From Nitrobacter sp047149785 (GTDB lineage: Bacteria > Pseudomonadota > Alphaproteobacteria > Rhizobiales > Xanthobacteraceae), in assembly GCF_047149785.1 (NCBI RefSeq), contig NZ_BAAGBE010000001.1, forward strand, positions 62,001 through 126,000: 64,000 nucleotides of DNA. Reading direction: 5' to 3'. The position numbers were made by a program, and so were the translations under genes. The notes below the pieces were generated by a model. That model was given only the letters and a program-made list of their open reading frames with translations. It had not been told where the DNA came from and did not search any database. This document shows positions 44,921-53,782 of the stretch, piece after piece. Position 1 is the first letter of the stretch, and every line of letters starts with the position of its first letter.

Positions 44921-45697
44921 ATGGCTGAGGCTGTCACCATCCAGGGGCTCGGTCACGCTTATGTGCCGGGCAAATGGATCTTCCGCGATCTGTCGGCCGG
45001 CATCGCGCGCGGCTCGTCATTTGCGCTGCTGGGACCCAAGGGGCGAGGGAAGACGACGCTCTTGAAGGTGATGCTCGGCGTGCTGGTCCCTACGGAAGGA
45101 AGCGTCGCCATTCAGGGACGGCAGGCCTTCGTGCCGCAATTGTTCCAGGTCAGCTTCGATTACAGCGTGCTCGACATGGTGCTGATGGGTCGCTCCCGCA
45201 AAGTAGGCTTGTTTAGCCAGCCGACGAAGGAGGATGAAGATGCGTCGCTGGTCGCGATCGAGCGCATGGGGCTTGCGAACGCAGCTCGGCGACCCTTTCA
45301 CGAGTTATCCGGCGGACAGCGCCAGTTGGCTATTCTAGCCCGCGCGCTGGTGGCGGAAGCCGACATCCTTGTGCTGGACGAGCCGACATCGGCGCTGGAC
45401 CTGAAGAACCAGGTGCTGATCCTCGACTGGATCGACCGGCTGTCGCATGAGCAGGGACTGACCGTGATCTTCACCACGCATCATCCGCACCACGCGCTGG
45501 CCGTCGCGGATAGCGCGCTACTGATGCTCGGCGAACATGACTACGTGACGGGTCCGGCGGCAAACGTGTTGACGGAGACGAATCTCGCCAAGCTTTACGG
45601 CGTGCCTCTGAAGCGTGTGAACTTTGATCATGAAGGGCGCACGGTCGAGACGTTGACGCCCGTTCTTGGCTCCGCGCGTGCTTTCGGAGGTGTCTAG
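44921..45697 (+). CDS. FecE-type ABC transporter ATP-binding protein (orphan copy)
   Basis: A 258-residue ATPase starting at ATG 44921 with GGAG upstream. Walker A is GPKGRGKTT (Lys in place of the usual Asn), Q-loop FVPQLF, signature LSGGQRQL, Walker B ILVLDEPTSALD and H-switch TTHHPHHAL. It is closely similar along its length to the ATPase at 52917-53696, for instance in the shared GRGKTTLLK, LFSQP and TTHHPHHAL strings. FecE-type ATPases drive uptake of iron-siderophore, cobalamin or other metal complexes. No permease or binding-protein gene adjoins it: upstream lies the antitoxin fragment, so its own operon was probably cut by the recombinase island. Confidence 0.88.
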   Translation: MAEAVTIQGLGHAYVPGKWIFRDLSAGIARGSSFALLGPKGRGKTTLLKVMLGVLVPTEGSVAIQGRQAFVPQLFQVSFDYSVLDMVLMGRSRKVGLFSQPTKEDEDASLVAIERMGLANAARRPFHELSGGQRQLAILARALVAEADILVLDEPTSALDLKNQVLILDWIDRLSHEQGLTVIFTTHHPHHALAVADSALLMLGEHDYVTGPAANVLTETNLAKLYGVPLKRVNFDHEGRTVETLTPVLGSARAFGGV

Positions 45698-45986
45698 AGT
45701 TGGCGGCATGCTAAAGCCGTGTTATCGCGCTTGTGAGGCCGTTCGTCAGAGTTATGCAGCTTCTCTCCAGAACCGACATGGCGAGTGCCAACGTGCGAAA
45801 GCGATTTGCACGACTAAGATTCCAGCCAAAGAGAAGTCGTCAGCAATATGATATCCGTGAATCGATGAATGCCGAGTCTCTGCTCCATTTATGTAGGCCC
45901 TGGCGCGCATCCAAGGAGTTTCGCGACTACGCAGCATCCGGCCAGCGAAGACACCGACCGCGAATTTCCAAGGAATCGGTCGCAAG

Positions 45987-46103
45987 TCAGCCTTTCAAGA
46001 ACAGCCGGATTACCCCGGTGACGACGCCGAGCGCGACGACGCTCGCGATCCAGATCGCGCCCATCCAGACAAGTCGCTTCCAAAGCGGTAAGGCTTTCCC
46101 CAT
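45987..46103 (-). CDS. DUF2474 small subunit of cyanide-insensitive bd oxidase
   Basis: A 38-residue single-helix membrane protein: MGKALPLWKRLVWMGAIWIA then SVVALGVVTGVIRLFLKG. The ATG overlaps the cydB stop (TGATG), so translation is coupled. DUF2474 proteins of this size regularly follow cydB in proteobacterial bd-type oxidase operons and are thought to act like CydX in stabilising the enzyme. Confidence 0.88.
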   Translation of the reverse strand: MGKALPLWKRLVWMGAIWIASVVALGVVTGVIRLFLKG

Positions 46104-47107
46104 CAATGATAGCCCGTTCCGCCGGCTTTGCCTCGGAACACCCAATATGCCCAGCTCGTGTAGGCAAGTATGAGCGGGATGATGATGAGCGCTCCAACCA
46201 ACAGGAAAAGCTGGCTCTGGGGTGGTGCAGCCGCATCCCAGATCGTCACGGCGCGCGGGACCGCGTACGGATAGACGCTGATGCCAAGCCCGACGAAGCT
46301 TAGAAGGAACAGAGCGAGCGCCATCAGGAAGGGCAGTCTTTCAGACCTGGCGCGCAGGCTCCAGAAGAACGTCGCCGCGCAGATCACAACGAGCACTGGG
46401 ACCTGCGCGGTGAGCAGCACGCCGGGCATGGCGAACCATCGTCGCCAGTAGTCGTAGTTCAGAAATGGCGTGGCCGCGCTGACCGCCGCAAGCGCGACAA
46501 GTGTTCCGACGCCGAGCCAAAACGCTGCCCGCCTGGCATGGCTCTGGTTCGTTCCCTCTGTTTTCCAGATGAGCCAGGTCGCGCCGAGCAAGGCGTAGCC
46601 GATCACCACGGCCACGCCTGTCAGCACGCTGAACGGGCTCAGCCAATCAAGCCAGCCTCCCGCATACGCGTCATTCTCGACGCGGATCCCTTGCAGGATC
46701 GCGCCGAGCGTGACGCCTTGTGCAAAAGCCGCAACCAGGGAGCCGAGCGAAAAGGCAAAATCCCAGAGCGGCCGATGGCGTGGATGACGCCAACGGAATT
46801 CGAAGGCGACACCACGGAAGATAAGCCCGAGCAGCATCGCGATGATGAGCGGATAGGTTGCCGGCAAAATGATCGCATATGCCAGCGGAAAGACCGCAAG
46901 GAGCCCACCTCCGCCCATGACGAGCCAGGTTTCGTTGCCGTCCCAAACCGGTGCGATCGAGTTCATCGCCCGGTCGCGTTCATCTGCGACCGCAAAGGTC
47001 GGGAATAAAATACCAATGCCGAGGTCGAAACCGTCCAACACGACATAAGCCATCACCGCGAACCCGATGATGCCCGCCCATATGAGAGTGAGATCGACGC
47101 TGCCCAT
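46103..47107 (-). CDS. cydB: Cytochrome bd-type ubiquinol oxidase subunit II
   Basis: A 334-residue polytopic membrane protein starting MGSVDLTLIWAGIIGFAVMA at 47107. Conserved CydB strings are DGFDLGIGILFP, WDGNETWLVMGGGGL and FRGVAFEFRWR. Subunit II pairs with CydA in the quinol-oxidising terminal oxidase of the inner membrane. It lies 5 bp after cydA. An in-frame extension upstream lies inside cydA and is not used. Confidence 0.95.
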   Translation of the reverse strand: MGSVDLTLIWAGIIGFAVMAYVVLDGFDLGIGILFPTFAVADERDRAMNSIAPVWDGNETWLVMGGGGLLAVFPLAYAIILPATYPLIIAMLLGLIFRGVAFEFRWRHPRHRPLWDFAFSLGSLVAAFAQGVTLGAILQGIRVENDAYAGGWLDWLSPFSVLTGVAVVIGYALLGATWLIWKTEGTNQSHARRAAFWLGVGTLVALAAVSAATPFLNYDYWRRWFAMPGVLLTAQVPVLVVICAATFFWSLRARSERLPFLMALALFLLSFVGLGISVYPYAVPRAVTIWDAAAPPQSQLFLLVGALIIIPLILAYTSWAYWVFRGKAGGTGYH

Positions 47108-47112
47108 GACGT

Positions 47113-48531
47113 TCACTCCGACGCCAGGGAGTCTGAGGCCGCGCCTCTTGCCGGCGTGATGCCTGCGACGCGCGGCGGCACGCGAACCGGTTCTTTCTCC
47201 TCCGGTTCGGGTGGCTTCGACATCAACCGCAGCAGGTAGTAGGTGCCAGCACCGAAGACTGCGAAATAGACCAGGATAAAGGCGACAAGCGAAGCCGCCA
47301 CCGCCGGTGCTGCGATGGGTGAATGAGAGTCGGCGGTGCGCATCAGGCCGTAGATCGTGAAGGGTTGACGGCCGACTTCCGTCGTGACCCAACCTGCGAT
47401 CACCGCAACGAAGCCAGCCGGTCCCATCAATATCGCGGCGCGGTGCAGCCAGGGCCAGTCGAAAAGCCTTCCCCGGAGGCGGGCGAGCAGGCTCCAGAGG
47501 CCAAGGCCGAACATCGCAATCGCCAGTCCGACCATGATCCGGAACGACCAGAACACGATTGCCACCGGAGGCCATTGATCTTGCGGGAAGTCCTTGAGCC
47601 CCTGAAGCGGCGCGTAAGGGTCGTGCTTGAGGATCAACGAACCGATATGCGGCACCGACCACGCGTAGCGCACGCGTGCGGCTTCATTACTTGGCAGGCC
47701 GAACAGGACAAGCGGCGCTCCATGGGGGCTCGGCTCAAAATCACCTTCCATTGCGAGTACCTTGACTGGCTGGTGCTCCAAAGTGTTCAGCCCATGCGCG
47801 TCCCCCGCCAGAATTTGAATCGGAGTGACGATGGCTGCCATCCACATCGCCATCGAAAACATCTTGCGCGCGCCTGGATTTGTCCGGTCCCGGAGCAAGT
47901 GCCAGGCGCCGACGCCGCCCACGGCAAGAGCGGTCGTGAGATAGGCTGCGATCACCGTGTGGACGAGGCGGTAAGGGAAGCTTGCCGTAAAGATGATCGG
48001 CAGCCACGATCCGGCCGGAACAAATTGCCCCCTGGCGTTGATCGCGAATCCTGCCGGTGTCTGCATCCAGCTATTGACCGCGATGATCCACGTCGCCGAG
48101 ATGAGCGTTCCGAGCGCCACCATGCAGGTCGCGAAGAAATGCAGGCCTTTCCCGACCTTCGTCATGCCGAACAGCATCACGCCCAGAAAGCCGGCTTCGA
48201 GGAAGAACGCCGTCAGAACCTCATAGGCCATCAACGGACCGATGATCGGCCCGGCCCTGGTCGAAAATACCGACCAGTTGGTTCCGAACTGGTAAGACAT
48301 GACGATGCCGGAAACGACGCCCATGCCGAACACCACGGCGAAGATCTTCAGCCAGTAGCGAAAGAGGTTGGCGTAGACATCCCGGTCCGTCGCGAGCCAC
48401 AGCCCCTCGAGCACCATCAAATAGCTTGCGAGCCCGATCGAGAAAGCCGGGAAAATGAAGTGGATCGATACCGTGAAGGCGAATTGCGCGCGCGCGAGGA
48501 TGACCGGGTCGAGAATCTCAGGCAACAACAT
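47113..48531 (-). CDS. cydA: Cytochrome bd-type ubiquinol oxidase subunit I
   Basis: A 472-residue subunit I. The start is ATG 48531 with AAGGGAG upstream. It binds the haems and the quinol. Seen are the N-terminal RAQFAFTVSIHFIFPAFSIG with the haem-ligand His, and the short Q-loop and GRQPF(T)IYGLMRT string typical of the cyanide-insensitive (CIO) subfamily rather than E. coli CydA. First gene of cydA-cydB-DUF2474 on the - strand. Such oxidases allow respiration under low oxygen or with cyanide. Confidence 0.95.
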   Translation of the reverse strand: MLLPEILDPVILARAQFAFTVSIHFIFPAFSIGLASYLMVLEGLWLATDRDVYANLFRYWLKIFAVVFGMGVVSGIVMSYQFGTNWSVFSTRAGPIIGPLMAYEVLTAFFLEAGFLGVMLFGMTKVGKGLHFFATCMVALGTLISATWIIAVNSWMQTPAGFAINARGQFVPAGSWLPIIFTASFPYRLVHTVIAAYLTTALAVGGVGAWHLLRDRTNPGARKMFSMAMWMAAIVTPIQILAGDAHGLNTLEHQPVKVLAMEGDFEPSPHGAPLVLFGLPSNEAARVRYAWSVPHIGSLILKHDPYAPLQGLKDFPQDQWPPVAIVFWSFRIMVGLAIAMFGLGLWSLLARLRGRLFDWPWLHRAAILMGPAGFVAVIAGWVTTEVGRQPFTIYGLMRTADSHSPIAAPAVAASLVAFILVYFAVFGAGTYYLLRLMSKPPEPEEKEPVRVPPRVAGITPARGAASDSLASE

Positions 48532-48923
48532 TGCCGCTTCTCCCTTCACAAAGCCCCGTCTCTCCTCGTCAAATAACGATCCGTCGACGCCGCTGCACAT
48601 CGGTCGTCGTAAACGCCGCGATCGCGGTCGTCGTGGCTGTAGACGCTGGTGTTGAACTGGTCATGCGAACGCACCGTTGCCAATCACAGCATCGTCGGGT
48701 CCGAGACCGGAGCGTTCACTTCACGGCCAGGGAAAGGCAGGCAGTTCGCCTTGCCGCCGGGCCGTAAGCTATGCACCCCAGCCCTGGTGAAGCATGGTAT
48801 CTCATCATCTGATCGATATCCATGGATCGTTGATTGTTCCACCTACCTTTTCAGGCGTGAATAGTCATCGGTCGGCGCGGTTTCGTGGCCTCGGTTCTCG
48901 TAATTGTGCATCGCGCGGAATGA
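48532..48923. other. Gene-free stretch upstream of cydA
   Basis: About 390 bp. It should contain the cydA promoter on the - strand; no consensus promoter, Fnr box or gene was recognised. Confidence 0.5.
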
Positions 48924-49085
48924 TCAGTTAGGCTTCTGGGCCACGCCGACAAGCCTCCCGGCCTGGCGTAACCCATCGGCAAAGATGTGGTAGGCACCTC
49001 GTTCGATTTTGCAGAACCGTGCCACGAACTTTTGCGCTTTGGCGTGACATAGGCACCGCCGCTGCGGCCGCGTGCCGTGACGACG
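48924..49085 (-). pseudogene. ModE-like regulator remnant
   Basis: The - strand encodes AVVTARGRSGGAYVTP, then after a frame change AQKFVARFCKIERGAYHIFA and DGLRQAGRLVGVAQKPN before a TGA. RSGGAYVTP aligns with SGRNSGAYLTPLGKEVL of the intact regulator at 49464, so this is the C-terminal half of a third member of that family. It has a frameshift and no helix-turn-helix. Confidence 0.7.
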
Positions 49086-49376
49086 GCTCCGTGGAAACGT
49101 TTATTTAAGAACCTGATCTTGCGCCGCGCCTGGTTCTCGCCGGCGCCTCCCTCCGCGCTCGCCTTGGTTTTGCATGTTTTCCCGACGCCGATTGCGGAGT
49201 GATCGACGTTGACCGGTGAAAAGGTGGTTGGCGTAGACCGGAGGTAACGACGGCTGCGACTGCTGCTCTCGTTTGGAAGCTTGTCCGGAATTCGCTTCCT
49301 GGGCTGAAGCGATTCGCATTCCGTCGCAAAGTAACAGCATGGAAACACCAGCAAACAGCGCTAGAAAACGCATCAA
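49086..49376 (-). pseudogene. TonB-receptor N-terminal remnant
   Basis: The - strand starts MMRFLALFAGVSMLLLCDGM with a signal-peptide-like segment and EANSGQASKREQQSQPSLPP, followed in another frame by STSITPQSASGKHAKPRRAR. The same PPVYVE...SVTPQSAS..HAK string opens both intact TonB receptors in this window. The frame is broken and the barrel is absent: the sequence runs straight into the ModE-like remnant. It is the scar of a deleted receptor/regulator pair. Confidence 0.65.
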
Positions 49377-49382
49377 ATCAAA

Positions 49383-49427
49383 AATAGAGCCCCGCTTCTG
49401 ATTCCATCAGAAGCGGAACGGCTCTTA
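49383..49427. repeat. Palindromic repeat, partial copy of mini-element
   Basis: A hairpin built on CCGCTTCTGAT and ATCAGAAGCGG around TCC, bounded by AGAGCC and GGCTCT. The same palindrome forms the first half of the element at about 53783-53890. It may serve as a terminator for the regulator gene at 49464 or the remnant. Confidence 0.6.
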
Positions 49428-49463
49428 AGCGCTGCATAGCTGAGGGAAAGCATTTCCTGCCTA

Positions 49464-49997
49464 TTAACGGCGCCTCGTGTGATGGGACAACCTCGTGGAG
49501 GGCTTCTTGGCGGGCTTTCGTTTTCTGCTGGTTTTGGCGGGCTTGCGCTTTTGTTTGGTCGGCGCCTGCGGAGATCGCTTTTGCTTCTTTGCGATGGGGA
49601 TCGTGGCCGGGTCAACGATCCTGGCCTCACGGGGGATCGGCGGCGGCGCGTTGGGATCGAGCCCGACCGATTTCGCAAGATCGTGTAAATGCGGCTTCAA
49701 AGCCTCGTCAAAGACCCGCTGAATTTCGCGGACGCGCCCAAGAACCTCCTTTCCGAGCGGGGTCAGGTAGGCGCCGCTGTTGCGGCCACTCCGCCGGATG
49801 CCGATCAGGGGCTGATCGAATAGATTATTGAGTTCCTGAACCAATTCCCATGATTGACGAAACATAAGATTGACCGCTGGCGCCGCAGCCGAGATGGACC
49901 CGAAGCGGTCGATCGCCTCCAGCATGTTAGCGCGGTGTGGACCGAGCGTTTTGTCGATCGTCCCAAAATGAAGGCAGAAAAACATCCAGATCGACAT
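49464..49997 (-). CDS. ModE-like winged-helix transcription regulator
   Basis: A 177-residue protein from ATG 49997 (MSIWMFFCLHFGTIDKTLGP); a TTG eight codons upstream is an alternative. Residues about 25-90 are the ModE/LysR-type winged helix-turn-helix (RANMLEAIDRFGSISAAAPA, SGAYLTPLGKEVLGRVREI). The C-terminal 50 residues are a Lys/Pro/Arg-rich tail and there is no molybdate-binding MOP domain. It is divergent from the TonB receptor at 50310, with a palindrome between them. It probably regulates that receptor; the ligand is unknown. Confidence 0.8.
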   Translation of the reverse strand: MSIWMFFCLHFGTIDKTLGPHRANMLEAIDRFGSISAAAPAVNLMFRQSWELVQELNNLFDQPLIGIRRSGRNSGAYLTPLGKEVLGRVREIQRVFDEALKPHLHDLAKSVGLDPNAPPPIPREARIVDPATIPIAKKQKRSPQAPTKQKRKPAKTSRKRKPAKKPSTRLSHHTRRR

Positions 49998-50149
49998 TCT
50001 GGGTCTCCGAAGGATGTGCAAGCCAAAGACGCTGTCCCACTCACAAAGGGTGTACAGGCCCGGCCATCAGAAGCCAAATCAAAAGACCCCGCGGACCGTC
50101 TCGGTTGCTTAACTCGATATGTCCTCTTTACGCATGTCGATTCAGACAA

Positions 50150-50172
50150 GATATGTTGATTGACAACATATC
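50150..50172. promoter_or_regulatory. Palindromic operator-like site before TonB receptor
   Basis: GATATGTTG (50150-50158) and CAACATATC (50164-50172) are perfect inverted repeats around ATTGA, midway between the divergent ModE-like gene and the TonB-receptor gene. The site is a good candidate operator for the regulator; binding is inferred from position. Confidence 0.6.
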
Positions 50173-50309
50173 GGAACCAAGTCTATTGTCGATATATCCA
50201 GTTGGATAGATCGATGAGCGTCAGGGGGTGTTTGCGCCACCGAGCCGTATGGCAGCGGCTGGGATCTGAGCACCATCGTGTTGTTGGCAGATCGGGACCG
50301 GGGGATTTG

Positions 50310-52607
50310 ATGACGAAGTCAAGAAGGCTTGGCGCGCGGCGTATTGAGTTCGCCTGTGTCGCGGTGATGAGCGTGGCGATTTCCGGACATGCCTTCGCTC
50401 AAGAGCAGCAGCCGCAGCAGTCGTTATCCCCGGTCTATGTCGAACCGCCTTCTCGCCGCGCGGCGTCGGTCACTCCGCGTTCGGTTTCGGGGCAACATGC
50501 AAAACCAAGGCGAGGCCGGCGCGCTGCGCGGCGGGAGGCTCCAGCGACCACACCCGATGCCTCCGCCAACGCGCCAGCGGTACAACGGGCAGATGGGTCG
50601 GTCGCGGCTGGTTACCGCGTGGACGATGTAAAAGATATTGGTCCCTTTACCAACATGAGGCTTCAAGATACTCCGTATTCAGTCAGTGTTCTCTCCAGCG
50701 ATTTTCTCAAAAACACTCAGTCATATGCCACGCCCGAATCGTTTGCTGATAAATTCCCGTCTTTTCAGGTCGGTTATACTGATCAGCGTCCAATTACAGG
50801 CAGCGGAAACTTCCGTGGCATCGGCGCGCCGGATCAACAGTTGGTTGAAGGTCTGCCGGTACCCGGGACATCCAGCCTGAACTTCTTGGAGCCGTTCGAG
50901 CGTGTCGAAGCTCTCTCCAGCGTATCGGGATTTATGTACGGCGTCGGCTCGTCCACCGGAAAGTTCAACTACGTTTTAAAACGGCCGACATCCGACCCCT
51001 TCTTCGCAAACATCATGACCGGAGTTTTGATTGGGACAAGTCCCTACGGCTATGCGGATTTTGGCGGAAATTCACCTGATGGACGCGTCGGGTATCGGTT
51101 CAATATTGTCGGTCAGACTGGCAATACGAACGTGGATAATGAAGGGCAGCACAAATATCTCTTAAGCGGCGCATTTGATTTTCATCTCTCGGATAGAGCG
51201 CTTCTGCAAATAGATGCCTCTTATTCCAAATGGAATGGCACTTCGCCCTCGGCTTGGCTTGTGGCTCCCGGAGTCAAATTCTCCTCGACGTCGATCCCTG
51301 ACCCCTCAAAGCTTTGGAGCCAACCATGGTCGTATGTCGATACATCGACCGCCTCGGTCGGAGGGAAATTCACCGCGGAGTTGACGGACAACATCACCTC
51401 TCGCACAAGCGTTCGCTATTTCAATGAGCCGTACGGAAGCATCTTTATCAACAACACGATTCAACCCAACAACACCTACAATCAGACGATCTTCGCCATC
51501 GATCCTAGCTACACCCACTCCACTATAGGCGGCTATCAGTACTTCGACATAGCATTCGAAACTGGCCCGATTCACCATAAAATCACGACAGGACTTCGCG
51601 CGACAAACGCCAGAGAGACAGAGGCTGCAGATTACTTCGGTGTTACCGTAGGCGGCATTTTTAATGGGTTGCCGCTGGGCTACCCGACATATCTGCCGAA
51701 GCCGGTTTTTAATATCGGGACGAAGCCCGTATATACCTTCGAAGAAGTCAATACCCGAGATTACGCCATCGGCGATCAGATCGATTTCAGCAAACATCGG
51801 AGCGCGCTGGTCGGCGTGACATATGCGACAATTCATGATCAGACTTTCGATCCGACTGGCGCACAAGCGACCAACTATGACGTTGGCAAGGCCACGCCGA
51901 CTGTAGCGCTCATGTACAAGCCCGTCGAATGGCTCACAACCTACGGATCTTACGTCCAGGGACTCCAACAAGGGATCACGGTCGTAGGTCCGCAGTTTAC
52001 CAACAACGGGTCGGTACTCCCTCCCTATTTGCGCGAGCAATACGAGGTCGGGGCAAAAGCGACTGTCGGGAATGTGTTCTACACGTTTGCGTTGTTTCAG
52101 ATCGACAGCGCGTCACAGTATCTTGTCGATAACGGGGATGGCACCCTGACGTATCGCCAGGATGGACGCCAACGCAATCGAGGGGTCGAGCTTTCGGCAA
52201 CGGGACAGATAGCTCCCGGTCTCCGCGTATTGAGCGGGCTTTCATACATTGATGCGCGTATCCTGAAAGACGACTCCGATCCTTCGCTCGTCGGGAAAAC
52301 GGCACAGAATGTAGCGAACTGGCTCTTTAAGAACACCATCGAATACGATGTCGCTCCTATTCCCGGATTCACGCTCACGGGTGGCGCTTACTACACCAGC
52401 GGTTTCTATGCCGACATAGATAACACGGACCGGGTCTCTGGACGCGTTCTCTTTGATGCTGGCTTCCGCTACGCGACAAAGATCGCCGAACGTCCTGCCA
52501 TTATACGATTCAATGTCAGCAACCTTTTCGATCAACGATATTGGGTAGGTGTCTCGGTGCTGGGCGAGCCTAGACGGTTTGCGGGTACAATCGAGATGAA
52601 ATTCTGA
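50310..52607 (+). CDS. TonB-dependent siderophore-type receptor 1
   Basis: A 765-residue outer-membrane receptor starting at ATG 50310 with GGGGG upstream. The signal peptide spans residues 1-27 (VMSVAISGHAFAQ). A Pro/Arg-rich region follows, then the plug (YRVDDVKDIGPFTNMRLQDT ... SFADKFPSFQVGYTDQRPI, roughly 90-220) and a beta barrel ending in the terminal aromatic of RRFAGTIEMKF. It belongs to the ferrichrome/siderophore receptor class (FhuA-like). It imports a metal complex across the outer membrane using TonB energy. It is divergent from the ModE-like regulator. The substrate is unknown. It shares its N-terminal motif with receptor 2. Confidence 0.9.
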   Translation: MTKSRRLGARRIEFACVAVMSVAISGHAFAQEQQPQQSLSPVYVEPPSRRAASVTPRSVSGQHAKPRRGRRAARREAPATTPDASANAPAVQRADGSVAAGYRVDDVKDIGPFTNMRLQDTPYSVSVLSSDFLKNTQSYATPESFADKFPSFQVGYTDQRPITGSGNFRGIGAPDQQLVEGLPVPGTSSLNFLEPFERVEALSSVSGFMYGVGSSTGKFNYVLKRPTSDPFFANIMTGVLIGTSPYGYADFGGNSPDGRVGYRFNIVGQTGNTNVDNEGQHKYLLSGAFDFHLSDRALLQIDASYSKWNGTSPSAWLVAPGVKFSSTSIPDPSKLWSQPWSYVDTSTASVGGKFTAELTDNITSRTSVRYFNEPYGSIFINNTIQPNNTYNQTIFAIDPSYTHSTIGGYQYFDIAFETGPIHHKITTGLRATNARETEAADYFGVTVGGIFNGLPLGYPTYLPKPVFNIGTKPVYTFEEVNTRDYAIGDQIDFSKHRSALVGVTYATIHDQTFDPTGAQATNYDVGKATPTVALMYKPVEWLTTYGSYVQGLQQGITVVGPQFTNNGSVLPPYLREQYEVGAKATVGNVFYTFALFQIDSASQYLVDNGDGTLTYRQDGRQRNRGVELSATGQIAPGLRVLSGLSYIDARILKDDSDPSLVGKTAQNVANWLFKNTIEYDVAPIPGFTLTGGAYYTSGFYADIDNTDRVSGRVLFDAGFRYATKIAERPAIIRFNVSNLFDQRYWVGVSVLGEPRRFAGTIEMKF

Positions 52608-52916
52608 GCCTTCATATCACTTGCCCGGTTTTGACACCTGTCAGGAAGGATCAGTCACGTGGAAAATGGCATGCGCGAAAGCGGCAATATGGCGGGAGCA
52701 GGAATCTACTGGCGCGTTCAGCCGCGAGTCCACGACCATGCGATGGCGTTTTTCTCCGCGAAGTCCAAGGAAGACCGCTGCTTGAAATCGTGTTGCGCTC
52801 GCAGAAGTCGATTGCTCGATCGACCGGTAGAGGTCGACAATCCATGCGCCATGCGTCGCGAGGGTCGCACCGCCGTGCGTTTTTCCCGGGGGGAAGGCGA
52901 GGAGGACGATTTTGAC
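52608..52916. other. Unassigned stretch between receptor 1 and ATPase
   Basis: An ATG at 52659 opens a frame (MENGMRESGNMAGAGIYWRV ... DHAMAFFSAKSKEDRC) that runs on antisense to the ATPase gene. A second frame continues LLEIVLRSQKSIARSTGRG from about the same point, so a frameshifted small gene is possible. No family is recognised and no gene is called. Confidence 0.35.
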
Positions 52917-53696
52917 TCAGGATGCCGGTTCGAATACCGGCGTCAGCGTCTCGACCTTACGACCGTCGTGCTCGAAGGCGATCCGCTTCATGGCGGTGCC
53001 ATAAAGCCTTGTGAGATTCGGTTCAGTCAATGTCGTCTCGACGCTGCCCATTTCATGCTCGGTGTGACCCATCATCAGCAAGGCGTCATCGGCGACCCAG
53101 AGCGCATGGTGAGGATGATGGGTCGTGAATATCACGGTCAGTCCTTCTGTTTCCGCGAGCCGCCGCATCCAGCGCAGAACCACGACCTGATTCTGAAGGT
53201 CGAGCGCGGAGGTCGGTTCATCGAGGATGATGATATCGGCTTCCGCCACCAATGCCCGTGCAAAAATGACAAGCTGGCGTTGTCCGCCCGAAAGCGTATC
53301 AAAGGGATGATTTGCCAGGTGGGCGATGCCGAACCGATCCATCATGGCCAAGGCGAGGTCCAGATCATGTCGCGATGGCTGGGAAAACAGACGCAGCCGC
53401 TTGGCGCGCCCCATCATGACCATCTCGACGGCGGTGTAATTAAAGGCCGTATCGAACAACTGGGGAACGAACGCTATTTCGCCCTGACTGGTGATGTTTC
53501 CTTCTGACGGCTTCATCGCACCGATCAGCAGCTTTAGCAGCGTCGTCTTGCCTCTGCCGTTCGGACCCAGCACGGCGGCGACCCGACGTTTTCCGAAGCA
53601 GGCGTTGCAGCCGCGGACGATCCATTCTCCTGGCTGATAGGCATAGCTGACGTTGTTCAGCGTAACTGCGTTTTCGGTTGTTGAGATGTCATGCAT
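52917..53696 (-). CDS. FecE-type ABC transporter ATP-binding protein
   Basis: A 259-residue ATPase. Walker A is GPNGRGKTT, Q-loop FVPQLF, signature LSGGQRQL, Walker B IIILDEPTSALD and H-switch TTHHPHHAL. It closely resembles the ATPase at 44921. It is downstream of the binding-protein gene on the - strand, separated by 190 bp that contain a palindromic mini-element, and should pair with the FecCD-type permease at 59476. Together they would import a metal chelate across the inner membrane. Confidence 0.92.
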   Translation of the reverse strand: MHDISTTENAVTLNNVSYAYQPGEWIVRGCNACFGKRRVAAVLGPNGRGKTTLLKLLIGAMKPSEGNITSQGEIAFVPQLFDTAFNYTAVEMVMMGRAKRLRLFSQPSRHDLDLALAMMDRFGIAHLANHPFDTLSGGQRQLVIFARALVAEADIIILDEPTSALDLQNQVVVLRWMRRLAETEGLTVIFTTHHPHHALWVADDALLMMGHTEHEMGSVETTLTEPNLTRLYGTAMKRIAFEHDGRKVETLTPVFEPAS

Positions 53697-53782
53697 CGAT
53701 GCGCGCCGTTATCCTTTGAGAAGCGTGGACTATATACGATTCAGCCGCGTGAGGAATTGGGGGTAGGCCCGGGAGCGCCGTC

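Noticed and set aside
47323..48576. 417-codon open frame on the + strand
   Set aside because: Antisense to cydA; composition is Arg/His/Asp-rich with no hydrophobic core.
52659..53507. 282-codon open frame on the + strand
   Set aside because: Most of it is antisense to the FecE-type ATPase. Only the first 85 codons lie outside, and these are noted as an unassigned stretch.
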